A stretch of 64,000 nucleotides of DNA from Gonatopus flavifemur. Lineage: Eukaryota > Arthropoda > Insecta > Hymenoptera > Dryinidae. Each line of letters begins with the position of its first letter. The first letter of the stretch is position 1. Both the position numbers and the translations under genes were made by a program. The notes under the pieces are model-generated. The model saw nothing but the letters and a program-made list of their open reading frames with translations. It was not told the DNA's origin and made no database searches. The stretch is from NCBI GenBank assembly GCA_018340375.1, contig JAFFJZ010000001.1:38680001-38744000 (forward strand). The letters are read 5' to 3'. Positions 11,127-22,999 of the stretch are shown piece by piece.

Positions 11127-11508
11127 AAGAGTGACCGCCAAAAAGGTATTTTCGTCGCCTGCTTTTTGGGACCGCTAGTTTCAGGTGAAAATGCATTCTA
11201 AAGGAAGCTCTATGCTCATCATTCGCGAGGGAATATCATTTTCCAATGAGCATATCACGGATTTTGAAGGTCAAGCAGTATCAAATTTCGATCACGATTT
11301 TATAAGAATCGATATCTTCTTCGTAGAAAAGGATCAATTCTATGAAGAATCTATCGGTTTTGTCGATTCCTTCATCTCTGAAACCAATCTTATGCTCACC
11401 GAAAAATAGTATTCCCCTATAAACGTTCGATGTACGATATTTTTTATAACTCATTTCAACTTGAAACTCGCGGTCCCAAACAAACAGGTGATTTTTGCGG
11501 TCACTCTT
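11127..11508. mobile_element. Fold-back element with an ORF in its loop (~380 bp)
   Basis: The left arm starts AAGAGTGACCGCCAAAAA and continues TTTGGGACCGCTAGTTTCA. The right arm mirrors it as TGAAACTCGCGGTCCCAAA and TTTTTGCGGTCACTCTT. The arms are ~65 bp, with an extra ~15 bp on the left. The target duplication is unclear. The spacer carries an open frame of 74 codons on the plus strand (11185-11409) with no recognisable domain. The protein could be a relic of the mobilising ORF or chance. Confidence 0.55.
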
Positions 11509-14388
11509 TCCTCAAAATATCACATTTTATTCACTCCGAGTTTTCACGTGGGGTATTTGGTGATGATAATTTCTGAAATTAATTCTGTCACAAATATGAA
11601 AAGTCAATAATCGAACGTGCATGTAAAACGCGAGGCTATCGGTGAAAGTTGAGGAACTCTCGGTATGAAACAGTAGTTGGAAGGGATTCATATAACTGAA
11701 TTAAACAAATTAGAAAAAGTTGAATCCACGTGAATTCATGAAAATAAGGATACTGAATCCTCGGCCATACGTAGAATTTATTCCAACAACGTCGATTCCA
11801 AGTAACCCACTTGTGAACTTGAGGGATTGCTTGGAGAATTTATCCAACTCTGTTCCTTCTATATTTGAGTTTCCCGTGTGCACATCGGTCTCACAATTCT
11901 GAGAATCTTGTTTGATTTGAGAACGTTTACATTTGATTTTTATTAAAAGGTACATGCGTGTCCCTTACACGTAACCTAACAAGCTGGTCCATTCCAGATA
12001 TAGGGATTCACTTCACAGTTAACACACACAGTCCTATAATATTTCCATATTTTCATCACAAAGAAGAACGTTGTCTAACTAAAGAATAGGTTCTGAACAA
12101 ATTGCTGTTCACAAAATACTGTATATTGTATTTTCACATGCTTGTTTGCGTTGAAAAGTTGAAAATGCATATTTCACGAAAGGATTCAATGAAATCGAAT
12201 TCAGCCTATCGATTGGCTATCCAAATTTTCCGAAATCATATGTAGTTTGTACATGAATTGTATATAACTTATATGTTAACTGTATTGAATTGAAACTCCA
12301 CAAGCTATGTATAATTTGGAGAAATCAGTCCAGTCGGCTTCATGCCAGCCCTGAGTACATTCATGCGGTAAACGAAATACATAAAACTTTCACAATCGTA
12401 TTATACGGAACATTTACTAACTTTTTAGGGCAAAAGTGTTCGATTTTTTTCGAGTCCTCAATGGATTCATCCCCTTGAGAATTTTGAATCGCTTTGTAAT
12501 AAGAATCCGGTTATTCGAACCTGTTTTTTTTTATTGAATGATCTTTGACACGCGTTCCCTTACCTTTCAAAAGAATCCTGGGATCCAAGGAGGCGGAGGT
12601 ATAATTTGGTGATTCATCAGTTAATGAGGCATAATTGATATTGCCAACGCGTTAGCTGACAAATAAAACGTCACATTCAATATATATACTTCTGTTCGTA
12701 GCTTGCTTATCCAACAGTCAAACAAATAATAGTGTCCACAGGAGGATTTCACGTTATAAGGTCCTTATTTTTCCCAAGTACCCGCAACATGAGAAGATCC
12801 CAGCATCAATTATTCTCAGTTTTTGATTATTTTCAACGCCAGGGATAGTGGAAAACTACACTTCAACAACCCTTACCATCTGTTGAAAATCATTGAAAAA
12901 TCGAGAGAATTTGTAATCGAAGTCTTTGAAAATTCCTAAGTTACAAGAGAAAACAATTAAATTTCGTTCAATGTTGTCAAATTATTCAAACTATGATAAT
13001 CCATTAAAACCAATGAATTGTACAGGATACTCCCATATTCATTGAAAACAAAGTTTCCGAAATACAATCATTCATAATTTCATATTAATATCACAATACA
13101 GGTGCTGGAAATTTATAAGTACTGCATGCCAATGATGCGTTGAATGCATTGAACTTGAGCATTGCTTTCATTGCCGGGACAGTTTTGTGATTTTTAATAT
13201 CTGATGGAAAACCTTCCGAGGGCATCATTGTTTATGCATAATCAAATTAAACCAGTTGAACGCCAGAACTGGATATTTGAGTCATGTCAGCTCGGTGAAT
13301 CGTTTCAGCTCCCAAACAATTTTCCAAGCTCGTCAAGTTCATAAACTCGAAATCATTTATGGATGTATGAGATTTATGAATAAATAAAACGTTACGCTCA
13401 AAACAATACGTATTCCCTCATTCATTTCCATTGATACCACGTTTTTGTCATAACAGAACAGTACATTTTTACTGAGGAATAATTCAGTTCCGGCCTATAA
13501 TGATCACTCTCATGAATTTTTCACGGATACGTTCAGTCATGTAGTATAATCGAAAAATTTTTCCTCATCAAATCAGTTCAATGTACCAATTGGGAATTAT
13601 TTATCCGGAAATGAGATTTTTCTCGGCATTGTGATGAAGAAGTCGTATATGTGAACAAAAATGAAGTGAAAAAAAAATTTTTTATTCGATTATTGATTGG
13701 TTTTCAACCGTTGAAATAGATAGGTATGATTTCCAACATGATACCTCTACGGTTTTATGGGATCATTTTTCTTCTTGAAAATTTATTCGTTGAGAAATTT
13801 TCAAACTCATGTATGAATTATATATGATCCAATATAATTTATATATAATTTCATATAAATTTATGTATGTATCTATGATGATTGTATGTCTCCGCTTCAC
13901 TTGCAGAGAAGTGGAATGAATGAATGAAATTTGTGAATTCCATATGCCTCTATCAACTAACTATATAAAAATGAATCATGGATACGTTTGACATTTTTCA
14001 ACTCGGCTAGTGTATCACAACATCTATGAAAGTTTCTTTGAACACAACATAGACATTCGAAGATTTATTCAATGTTGCCCAAGCATAATTGAGTCTAATA
14101 ACTTTTTGGAACAACTAATGATACTGGTTAATTACAGGTTACAAATCGTATCTCGTTTATCGGAGTTACTTTCGAGGAATATCCTTCAAAGTTCTCTCCT
14201 TTTCTCTTGATCCTGTTGCTACGTTTCCATCATACATTCTCATGTTGAAGAGATAAAGGTACTCATAGCATGAGTTTTTGAATCATCTTCTCCCACATGA
14301 TCCATTCAACAGCCCATTGAAATCCTGTAGCGGCAATGCAGGAAAAGTCAGAGCAAAGTGCATCCCAATCCAGCAAAAAGACATCTTT
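11509..14388. other. Long AT-rich stretch without recognisable features
   Basis: No ORF above ~80 codons has any family signature, and no clear inverted repeats were seen. There is a palindrome-rich ATATATAATTTATATATAA block at 13830-13860. Confidence 0.3.
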
Positions 14389-14390
14389 TA

Positions 14391-14683
14391 CACTGACAGA
14401 AAAACGACCTGGTTGAAACATTCGTGGTCACGGTAACTCGGAACCCGGTTCGATTCACCAGGAAATGTGATTGTGATGTCCAGAAAAAGTGGTTGAAGCC
14501 AAAATCAACTACATATTCTGGTTATTACATCAAGAAGAGAATCTCATTTTTCTAGCTTGAAAAATGTAGTTAATTTTTACTTCAACCGCTTTTGCTGGCC
14601 ATCACAATCACATTTTCTGGTGAATCGAACCAGATTTCAAGTTATTGCGGTTACGAATGTTTCAGGTCGTTTTTCTATCAGTG
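14391..14683. mobile_element. Tc1/mariner-type MITE, palindromic, TA duplication
   Basis: Ends CACTGACAGAAAAACGACC and GGTCGTTTTTCTATCAGTG, flanked by TA (14389-14390, 14684-14685). The arms stay paired for over 100 bp (GGTTCGATTCACCAG / CTGGTGAATCGAACC; TGTGATTGTGATG / CATCACAATCACA). 293 bp, non-coding. It sits inside an AGATGTCTT-rich repeat tract that continues on both sides. Confidence 0.8.
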
Positions 14684-14685
14684 TA

Positions 14686-14890
14686 AATATTTAAAAGATA
14701 TCTCGCAATTTTGGAAGATGTCTTGTAAAAAAGTCTCGAAGATGTCTTTTGGAAATCTAAAAGACATCCTACGCGACAGATTTCGCCAAGTTGAAGATAT
14801 CTCAAAAAGGTCTTGCGGAAGATATGTTGTAGACGTATTCGATCAAGTCTTAAAAATGTCTTGAAGAGTTCATAAAAATATCTCAGAAAA
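14686..14890. repeat. Degenerate AAGATGTCTT-word repeat tract
   Basis: Many near-copies of AAGATGTCTT / AAAGACATC occur at irregular 15-30 base spacing (GGAAGATGTCTTG, CGAAGATGTCTTTTGG, AAAAGACATCC, TTGAAGATATCTC, AAAATGTCTTGAAG). One more lies left of the MITE at 14379-14390. Related words occur in the fold-back at 63760-63967. This is probably a decayed interspersed repeat split by the MITE at 14391. Confidence 0.5.
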
Positions 14891-17614
14891 ATCTTGAATG
14901 CGTGTATAAACAATATCCTCCCCTCTTTTTCTCTTCTTCCTTCCCTCTTTTCTCTTATCCCTCCTCCACATGTATGATATCCCATAATCTGTTTCATCCG
15001 ATTCCCGTCGGCAAAGTACATGGATCATTTGACTGAAGCGAATATAGTTGACAGAATCAATAATCAGCCTCTGGAATCACCGCAGAAGCAGCAAACTAAT
15101 TTTTGTGAGCTTTATCGTTCCTGAGTGGATCCTCCATTGTATTTTATGTTATCAAGTGACTAGTCACTTCCTAATCAGCATAACGCGCTACTGAAACCTT
15201 CATAGAGTGTTGATGAAGCGTAGGGGAGGCTTTTGAAATGTTCAGAAAACGTCCTAGAGACACACTTTGTTGTTAGGATTGTGGGAAATCTGCTTATATT
15301 GAGCGAAGAATAAAGTATTCAGGTCCTCAATATGATTTAATAATTCCTCTCGTTGATCATTATTCAAAACGTTCGTCAATTTTCCCCCCAGATTTCATAT
15401 GCCGTTGTGAAGTTTCTACTTTTCTTCAACCAATGTGATAGTCGCAGAGAATACTCATATGAAAATCGAGTGGTGAATAACAGCTGACTAAGTTTTCTTG
15501 AAGATCAGTGTTATATTTCCTTCCAATATCCACGACGAAAACAAATCTCATTTCCGTTGTCCAGAAATTCCCTTTTCCGTCACATTTTCGTCATTCCAGA
15601 AAAGTTTATCAAATCAATGAAGTACTTTCCAATATCATAATTCTCAAACTCAGCTGTATCCTATTCAAATTATATCGAATCATTAGCTCATGCTCTAAAG
15701 GTTAAGTTCGATATAATTCGTGAAATGTGTGGATTCTCAATGTGAAATTGTTCCTCAATTGAAACCATTTAATAATTGATATCAACAACAATCTCATCTA
15801 CTACGAGAAGATATATAGAATCGATGGCACAAAAGCAAAAGATGAATATTAATATCGATCTACATAAATTTATGCAAATGCATGGAGTTGGGTGTATGAA
15901 TGATAATTCGCCCTGGCTCAGCCAAACAAGAATGGTATTGACATCCCTGTCCTGTCATGCTTATCCATGCCTATTGATACAAATTAGTATTCCCCATCAA
16001 CTCGGACGATCGTATGTATAATCGAATCTGTACCGATGTTGGATTCAATATAAGTTCAAGCTTTTACACGTTTCCGATCAAGGTAATTAGAGACAGAGAT
16101 GGATGTGACGAGAGTTCATGCATATTCTTAGAATGAGAAACACCTCATCTCCATGAATTATTCGACAGAGGTATCGAGGAAATGAGAAATTACAGTCTGA
16201 AACAAACGATGAAAGGTTACAAGAAAACTTGACAATAGAGCGTCTCATCTCATAATAGAATACATTCCTTGTACAACTTAACTCCACCTCACAATAGATT
16301 TCTTTCTATGCGGATCACGTGATGGTTGAAGTTAGAAAAAGATGAAAAAAGGGTTTTAAGAAAGATTCCGCATAAAATGTATGTGTGAGGATATGTAGTT
16401 AGCTACCTACTGCCAAGTAACCACGGTATGCGCTGGTATTACAACGGGTTGGCATGTTGCGGTGTGGTATAATATATATGTATACACAAACATACATAAA
16501 TAATCTTGCTTATGTACACAATACATGAACACGTGCTATAGTCGTACATTCGCTTCTACTAAAGAAAGAGCAAAGGCAACAAGAGACTGGAAACAATGGC
16601 AATGAATGACTGTATACTTGTGTACGTATACACACGTATTCTCGAAAGGAGAGAAAAGAAAGGCCGATTCACTCCTTCAACATATTACAGCTATTTCTTG
16701 TTCCACCACTCCTACTGCACATTCAGGTTTTGTGAGATCTCCAAGAAAAGCGCAGTGTTGGGTGAAAGAGCAATGATAAAATTCAATTCCATCAGAAAGG
16801 AAAAACATATAATCTGAGATATCGTATACACATAAGTATCCAACCAAACTATCTTTTCAAAAAATAATCCCATCCTATGTTATTTGATTCTTCTGTTCAA
16901 CAAAATTCATTGGAAGTACTTGAAAATTCTCAAACTGATGTTTGATAATGAAATTTCATTCAATATGAAACTACTTCACAATATTAAATATATGGGGGGA
17001 GAGTTTATTTGCGACTGAATATTAAAAACATATATGAATTATGTAGGAGTCATTTCCACTAGGAATATAGGAACACTACATCCTATTCGTATAAAATTTG
17101 TGTGGAATCATTTTTCTCCACAAAAGTGTGTGCATACGTGTCTGAATCCAAAATAACTTATTGTTTCAGCAGCCTTTTTACATAGATTATTCATATAAAC
17201 CATCAAAAGGACTTGATAGGAGTGTATGAGTTTTCTAGAATATTTTAAACACGTCTGTGTACATCAAATGAAAAAACGTTGAGCCATGAATTTCATATTC
17301 CTGGAGTTATTCCCATTTACATAAATTCATCTTCGTGAGATTCATGGAATATTGTTGCTACGAGTATCATGCATATGAGACAAAAAGATTACGTGGGTAT
17401 ACTGGGAATCAAGGGGGTTTTGTGACAACGTAAAATAGTGTACTTCATATGCAATGAATATGACTATTTTTCATTCAACTACTGAGTACTTATTTTGTTT
17501 GTAAGAAATGTTTATTGATCGATATGAGAATGGATTGTCATTGATGTTCAGAAGCAGGATTGAATATAATCTTGAATACGTTAAAAGTGAGGTATACTCA
17601 AAAGATCATTGATA
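14891..17614. other. Mostly featureless stretch
   Basis: No supported gene. Pyrimidine-rich run at 14920-14970. 15180-15300 resembles 54490-54590 (GAAGCGTAGGGGAGGCTTTTG and AGACACACTTTGTTGTTAGG on this side). 16470-16500 is TATATG-rich. The ORFs present have no domain signature. Confidence 0.3.
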
Positions 17615-17702
17615 TCTCAGCATGTATGTATTTTGGGGACCCATCCCGCCGATATGGGCCCGAGACTGAACCAGAGTGGGCCAGACTTCATACACGCTAG
17701 GG
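17615..17702. mobile_element. Degenerate CCC-type MITE, TA duplication
   Basis: The right end CATACACGCTAGGG is the complement of CCCTAGCGTGTATG. The left end TCTCAGCATGTATG matches it at 11 of 14 positions. TA flanks both sides (17613-17614, 17703-17704). The interior GGGCCCGAGACTGAACC resembles that of the element at 47478. 88 bp, more decayed than its relatives. Confidence 0.4.
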
Positions 17703-17934
17703 TAACGGTTTCTATAAATACACGAGTATAGCATGAAGTCATAGTGATGATTCGTATAAACTATGATGATATGATTCATTTTTTCATTGGAAAATATTAT
17801 GTTTCTGCAATGTTACTGAAGTATGAATCGTTTATTAAATCGAATTAGTAATCGAATAACGAAATACTCAACTGTTCAAGACTCCAATTCTTTCAGTATG
17901 CTTCATATTATCTTTTGAATGATATTTTCAGTTG

Positions 17935-18040
17935 TAAGGAGTTGATTCAAGAAGATGAACACTGATGAACATTTTGTGGGTTTCAATTTTCGTTTCGTTT
18001 CTATTAACGATTCAAACTTCAGAAACATGTTTCCACAATA
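17935..18040. repeat. Copy 1 of a ~105-bp dispersed repeat (copy 2 at 46296)
   Basis: The words AAGGAGTTGATTCAAGAAGATGAA and ACGATTCAAACTTC correspond to AAGGAATTGATTCGAGAAG.. and ACAATTCAAACTTC in the same order and nearly the same spacing at 46296-46408. Copy 2 directly follows LINE reverse-transcriptase remains, so this copy may also come from a LINE. It overlaps the first codons of the ORF at 17965. Confidence 0.5.
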
Positions 18041-18324
18041 GTGTTGAAATGAGTAAATCCCCAATATCCAAGTTTCCGTTGTACCGGATGCTCATTGCAC
18101 CGAAAATCCACATTCTGAACGCCGATAGACTGAAAATTCATTATTTCGTGAGCGACCAGATTCTCCAGCCTTTTAAGAATCATAAGGAACTGGAATTTCT
18201 ATACAATCGATCATTTTTTGGCATAATAAACTTTCTGCCTATAGGCGCGCGGAATATGAATTGTATTTTCGGTACAACGAACATTCGGAACAACGAGCGT
18301 TCGGTGTATTGGGAACTCACCTGA
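17965..18324 (+). CDS. Hypothetical ORF with signal-peptide-like N-terminus (119 aa)
   Basis: The open frame starts MNILWVSIFVSFLLTIQTSE. A short polar start, a ~13-residue hydrophobic core and small/polar residues near 18-21 make this a plausible secretory signal. The remaining ~98 residues (beginning CFHNSVEMSK, ending RSVYWELT) have no recognised domain; a second cysteine is near residue 102. A TATA-like TATAAATACACG lies at about 17714, but no poly(A) signal or splice site confirms transcription. Caution: the first ~25 codons fall in a dispersed repeat whose other copy, at 46296, follows a LINE fragment, so the signal-like stretch may be chance translation of repeat DNA. Confidence 0.2.
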   Translation: MNILWVSIFVSFLLTIQTSETCFHNSVEMSKSPISKFPLYRMLIAPKIHILNADRLKIHYFVSDQILQPFKNHKELEFLYNRSFFGIINFLPIGARNMNCIFGTTNIRNNERSVYWELT

Positions 18325-19349
18325 AAATAGATATAATCGTCGCAACAATGGGATTGAAGAACAATCTTTTTGAGAGTGAAGCATAGTATCATAATCACGA
18401 AAAGATTGAACAAAAAAGTATTAACAACCAAAAACTAAACAAATATCTAACATTGTTCGATGGTATAACTCGACGAGGCAAATCGTTTCAGCATGGTTGT
18501 ATTACATTGTATACACGCAGATTCATATTCCTAATAATCTTTCATTGATAGGGTGGATCGATTGAAGGAGGATGAAATTGTAACATTCCGAGAAGTGCCC
18601 AATTATACTCTTCCAATTGGCTGAACTACTCAGAATGAATTGGATTCGCCCCGCATTTTGGAGGAAGATCACAAGTCGTAATGAAATTGGAATCTAAAAT
18701 GGTCATGAATTTAATGAAATTCACCTCGAGGATTCGACGGGTAATGAAAATTATAACCCAGAATAGAAGAGAGGTGATACTACTATTTGACCTCGTGGCA
18801 AAAATATCTGTTTGAACAGGTTGGAAAAATCATACCGAACTCTAACAGAGATGACAGAAGAATTGATATTCCAACGATACACGAAAACACCGGAATTATC
18901 AATATTCGGAAAAAGTGATTGTCAGTTCAGGGGAAGAGCATCGCTGTAGAATGTTGGTAGTGAATTTTCCATTGAATGATAGTTTCACTGTGAGAAATAA
19001 CAATAAGACTACCAACTGTTGGTATTTTCTTTATGAACTTTCAATAAACTCACTACGAATAATCTGCAGTGATGCTCTTTTTTCTTCAATTCACAGTCAC
19101 TTTTTCTGAATATTGATGATTCCGGTTTCCCTGTGTACAAGGTTTCGCAGATAAAAATGATTCTATCCACTGTTGAAGTACTCATAAGATGTTGAGATGA
19201 ATTAATTAATTATTTTTCGAGTATTGACTGAAAAAAATTGTCCAAAACAGATTGATGGTGAATTACTTGAGATTTTCATACCAAATATCTATAAATGCAA
19301 GCAAAGCGGATACTATTCAGTTTGGTACCCTCAATCCACAGACTTAGGA
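18325..19349. other. No supported feature
   Basis: AT-rich. 18890-19125 has an imperfect fold (TTCGGAAAAAGTGATTGTC...TTCACAGTCACTTTTTCTGAATA; also TAGAATGTTGGTAG / CTACCAACTGTTGG), so a ~220-bp MITE of unknown type may lie at about 18885-19125. There are no genes. Confidence 0.35.
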
Positions 19350-19357
19350 GTATAGAG

Positions 19358-19523
19358 CAGTGATGCCAGCATTTGGTCGACCGAGTCGATTTTCCCCCTC
19401 CATCCCGCTGTATACAACCAAATTTCTTTTGTCGGAGGTTTGATTGTGTGTGTGACATTTCTATACAGACAGATGTGATGGAGAGGGAAAATCGACTCGG
19501 TCGACCAAATGCTGGCATCACTG
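19358..19523. mobile_element. hAT-type MITE (CAGTGATGCCAG family), perfect 8-bp duplication
   Basis: The ends CAGTGATGCCAGCATTTGGT and its complement continue paired through CGACCGAGTCGATTTTCCC (~40 bp). GTATAGAG flanks both sides (19350-19357, 19524-19531). 166 bp, non-coding. It shares its first 12 terminal bases with the element at 53823 but not its interior, so the two are separate families probably using the same transposase. Confidence 0.9.
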
Positions 19524-19531
19524 GTATAGAG

Positions 19532-20847
19532 ACGAAACATAAGCACGCTATGAAAAAAATCAGTGAATTTATCAAAAAATTCTTCCATAATTCAGGCAGC
19601 AATGACCTCGGAGAAAAATTTGGAAAAATGACCACGATTTTGATAGTTATACTAGAGGATTTGGTGAATATCCCGTTTTCTCCATAAAACCAAATGTTTG
19701 GAGATTTTTATGCGCTGTGATCGAGTCAATTGCTATTTCGATAAATTTACCGGAAAATTCGTGTAAAATGCTATTTTGTTGGATGAAGGAAGTCCTTCAG
19801 CACACTCTACATCGTTGATTCATGCACGAATCACAACTCTTCTCTAAAACATGAACTTCAAATACGATAATTTTGAAATGTTTCACCGAAGATCGAGAAA
19901 ACTGAACGTTTATACCGATCTTCCAGGAATTTTCAATATTTCAATGTTTTCCTAATTGTGGAAATGAGTCGCAGTTTCACGGATCTGAATGAATCCAGAG
20001 TTGTGACATAACACGTTACTTCGCCGCAGTAGCCGCCTGTGAAGAATTTTAACTTGACGTCGTCGGAGAAGACGAAAGAATGAAAGTAGCGGGTAGTGAA
20101 ACCTCACGACGTTCAAGGATATGACATAAAACTTGATACTATTTTACGATATATTTTTATCACTCCTTCAGGTGACCCTTTATTACATTGGATCCAAGAT
20201 TTTTTTTCCAGAGAACGCACCCGAGTTGAGACAGCAGTTTTCTCCGTTACATATTGACGCTAAATTAATTTTCCTTGTTCTTATAAGTTTCTTGTTTAGC
20301 AGAAAAAAAGTTTGGGAGTCTAATAAATTCTCAAAAGATTGCAGTGGAATTATAATTTTTGTCAATTCAACATAGTGTGAGAAGTCTTTGAATTTTTGTG
20401 AAATTTCTAGGAGCATTTGTGAATTTCCAAATGATACGAAAATTCACGAATTCAGAGGGTTCTTACCATATGAAATCCCGAAATATTTTCCACAGTGTGC
20501 GGATAAGATGAGATTTCGGGATTCGATCTGATGTCGAAAATTGATTGATAAGAATGAATTCGCGTGGATTTCGTGTCAAATTTTCTGTAAGAAGATGCAA
20601 ATTTTCATCTCCAACGTTTTTGAGTATTCCCTGATTTTTGTTTCTACAAAACAAGATCACAGACTATTCAGTTCCTTTCTCAATTCATACTGAACAATAT
20701 GAGATCCGTATTGTTTATACCTTCTCATATCTGGAAAAACAATATCACAAGAATCATCTGGAGGAGAAATTTGTCAATTCCGTTTATGCATCAATGTCGC
20801 TCATCTTTTAATTGAATCACTTCCAATAACTAGAAAGATGCTTACTG
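19532..20847. other. No supported gene
   Basis: A slightly GC-raised block at 19985-20110 contains ACTTCGCCGCAGTAGCCGCC and ACGTCGTCGGAGAAGACG, with no domain. The word TTTTCCACAGTGTG at 20488 resembles the end of TA-type MITEs, but a partner end is not evident. No gene is recognised. Confidence 0.3.
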
Positions 20848-20963
20848 CACCGAGAAAAAGGGTCTAGTTGAATATTTGACAGCTGGGGAATTTAGTCACT
20901 GTGGATAAGCCATTCGATTGATATTTGAACAACTAGACTTTTATTGACCCCAACTGGAGTCTA

Positions 20964-22254
20964 CAGGTTGGTTGAAAAGTTTCTGCCCTCGAAATGAAAG
21001 AATACTGTTTTTGTTACGAAATATATTTTTTTATTCAATATAATCTCCTAGAAGCTCAATACACTTGTTCCAATGATCTTCCAATAATTCTACCCCATCC
21101 TTATAATGGTTCTCCGGAAGCTCTGCAAAATAACCGTCTACGGCTGCCATGGCCTCCTCATTCGACGAAAAATGCTTTCCACGAAGGAATTGTTTGAGAT
21201 TTCTGAAGAGATAGTAGTCGCTAGGAGCCAAATCTGGCAAATACGGTGGATGTTCAAGCAATTCGTACTTGAGTTCTTTGAATTTAGCCATCGTCAAAAC
21301 ACTTTTGTGAGCAGGTGCATTATCTTGATGAAAAATGATTTTTTTCTTCTTTAAACCAGGTCTTTCCTCACGAATTTTTTCATCCAGCTGATCCAAAAGG
21401 CTGCAGTAATATTCGGAGTTGATTGTTTTACCTTTCTGAAGATAATCAATGAACAAAATTCCTTTTGCATCCCAAAAAACTGATGCCATAATCTTCTTTG
21501 CTGATCGTTGTGACTTCACCTGCTTTGGAGCTGAACAACCAGCTTCAGTCCACTATAAACGTTCTTGTTTCAATTTAGGATCATGGTGGTAGATCCAAGT
21601 CTCATCCATAGTTATAAAACGACGCAAGAAGTCGGTTTTATTCTGCTAAAAAAGCTCCAAATTACGCTGAGAAATTTATTTTCGATCCAGTTTTTGTTGA
21701 ATTGTTAACGTGTGCGGCACTGACTTTCCAAACAGTTTTTTCATACGTAATTCTTCATGTAAAATATGGAGTACTCGTTCGTCTGAGATGCCTATAGCAT
21801 TAGCAATTTCACGCTTAGTCAAACTTGGATCTTCACTAACCATATTATGTACATGCTCAATGATATCTGCTGTGGTTGCATTTTTTGGTCGTCCTTCGCG
21901 TGGATCGTCTTCAAGGCTAGTACGACCACGTTTAAATTCACCAGCCCAAAATTCAACGGTGCGTTTTGAAGGTGAGGACTCCTTATACACTTCTAACAAT
22001 TGTTCATAAATTTCCTTCGCTTTTAAACCCTTCAAAACAAAGAATCTAATGACTGCACGATATTCAATGTTTTCCATATTAAGAAAAATAAATGACACGT
22101 CAACTTCAAATGGCTTGTAAACAAAGAATGAATTGACAGAATGACTTGTAACTTTGCATGTGTTCTCAGGACAGATATACCAACTTGAGAAAAAAAAAGT
22201 TTTGAGCTAGCAGTGCTATCTCTTGGTGAGCGCAGGAACTTTTCAACCAACCTG
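20964..22254 (-). mobile_element. Mariner-like element, 1291 bp, intact ends, dead transposase
   Basis: The terminal inverted repeats are CAGGTTGGTTGAAAAGTT at 20964 and its complement ending at 22254, with near-identity over ~28 bp. TA flanks both sides (20962-20963, 22255-22256). Length and single-ORF layout are standard for mariner. The transposase reads on the minus strand and nearly fills the element. It inserted into a CACYGAGA-type MITE, which dates it as younger than that MITE. Confidence 0.93.
21031..22077 (-). pseudogene. Mariner transposase, three nonsense codons
   Basis: DDE/D transposase for cut-and-paste movement at TA sites, here inactivated. Start MENIEYRAVI at 22077; an in-frame ATG seven codons upstream is less like the family. 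The full frame is 348 codons, the usual mariner length. Visible in order: the N-terminal helix-turn-helix region (SKRTVEFWAGEFKRGRTSLE, then the DDPREGRPK linker), a second HTH (LTKREIANAIGISDERVLHIL), MDETW with the first catalytic D, HQDNAPAH with the second, and DLAPSDYYLF with the third 34 residues later (D34D). Stops interrupt the frame at 21676-21678 (TAA), 21646-21648 (TAG) and 21553-21555 (TAG, at the W of the usual RLxW region). No frameshifts are seen. The decay pattern of substitutions only suggests moderate age. Subfamily is probably cecropia/irritans-like from the TIR, not certain. Confidence 0.93.
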
Positions 22255-22319
22255 TAGTTAACGTAAATGAAAATCTAGCTGCGCCCCAGTTGTCTCAACT
22301 AGGTAGCTTTCTCCCAGTG

Positions 22320-22999
22320 TAGGTTTCTCATCTACTTTTTGATTACAGATGAGGGTCTCAAGCAATATCTGTACTTTAGGAACATGAAAATAGTTCACGG
22401 ATAACAAGAAGAAAAGAATGGTGGAGGATAATTGATGTATTTGTAAATTTCCAAATTATTTTGGAATCCGAAAATTTTCTGTGAATTCCTAAACAATTTT
22501 CATGATCCCCCAAAGGAGTTTTCTCAACCGAAATGAATTGTTTGAGATTTCCAAGTTCCAAATGGGTTCCACAGTGTATCATACTCCTTAGCACATAGTA
22601 CCAAAATCATTTCAAATCCCAATCTACGAAACATATTAAATACCCTTATTCATATTTCAATTGTCTGACAGGTGAGATTTCACCAGAATACAATCATCTT
22701 TATCTCCATCACAAGTTATTTGAAAACTTGGCAGTTCGAGTAATAATTTATGAAATCATGAGGATAGAGAATAACGATTCGATCTCACTTCTCTTGTATT
22801 TAGTACATGTATCGTCGTGAGGGATTGATTAATAAAAAAGAAGAATATTGAAAGAAGCTTGGAATTTCTCGGAATGGATGAAGATACAAACATGCAAAAA
22901 ATACATTGGTTTCTCTTAGAGCGAAGATATGAGTTTTCCTACAGAAAACACAGAGATGAGGAAAAAGAGTGTAAGAAAGAGAAAAGGAATCACGAAAAT
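22320..22999. other. AT-rich stretch, possible MITE end
   Basis: GGGTTCCACAGTG followed by TA at 22564-22578 looks like the right terminus of a TA-type MITE (preceded by the folded text CCAAATTATTTTGGAATCC), but the left end is not convincing. No gene. Confidence 0.3.

Larger units (their letters stand above)
20848..22319. mobile_element. CACYGAGA-type MITE split by a mariner
   Basis: The left end CACCGAGAAAAAGGG..CTAGTTGAA, then GACAGCTGGGG, is mirrored on the far side of the mariner by CCCCAGTTGTCTCAACTAG and CTTTCTCCCAGTG. The left flank is TG and the right flank TA, so the 2-bp duplication is at best imperfect. Without the 1293-bp mariner plus one TA, the host is ~180 bp. The end type matches the elements at 40443 and 62256. 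Confidence 0.55.

Noticed and set aside
20395..20500. TA-type MITE ending TTTTCCACAGTGTG
   Set aside because: Only one end is seen; the flank is TG, not TA, and no matching left end was found. The same problem applies near 25307-25322 and 22564-22578.
21106..22009. Plus-strand ORFs (21106-21354, 21710-22009)
   Set aside because: Antisense shadows of the mariner transposase.
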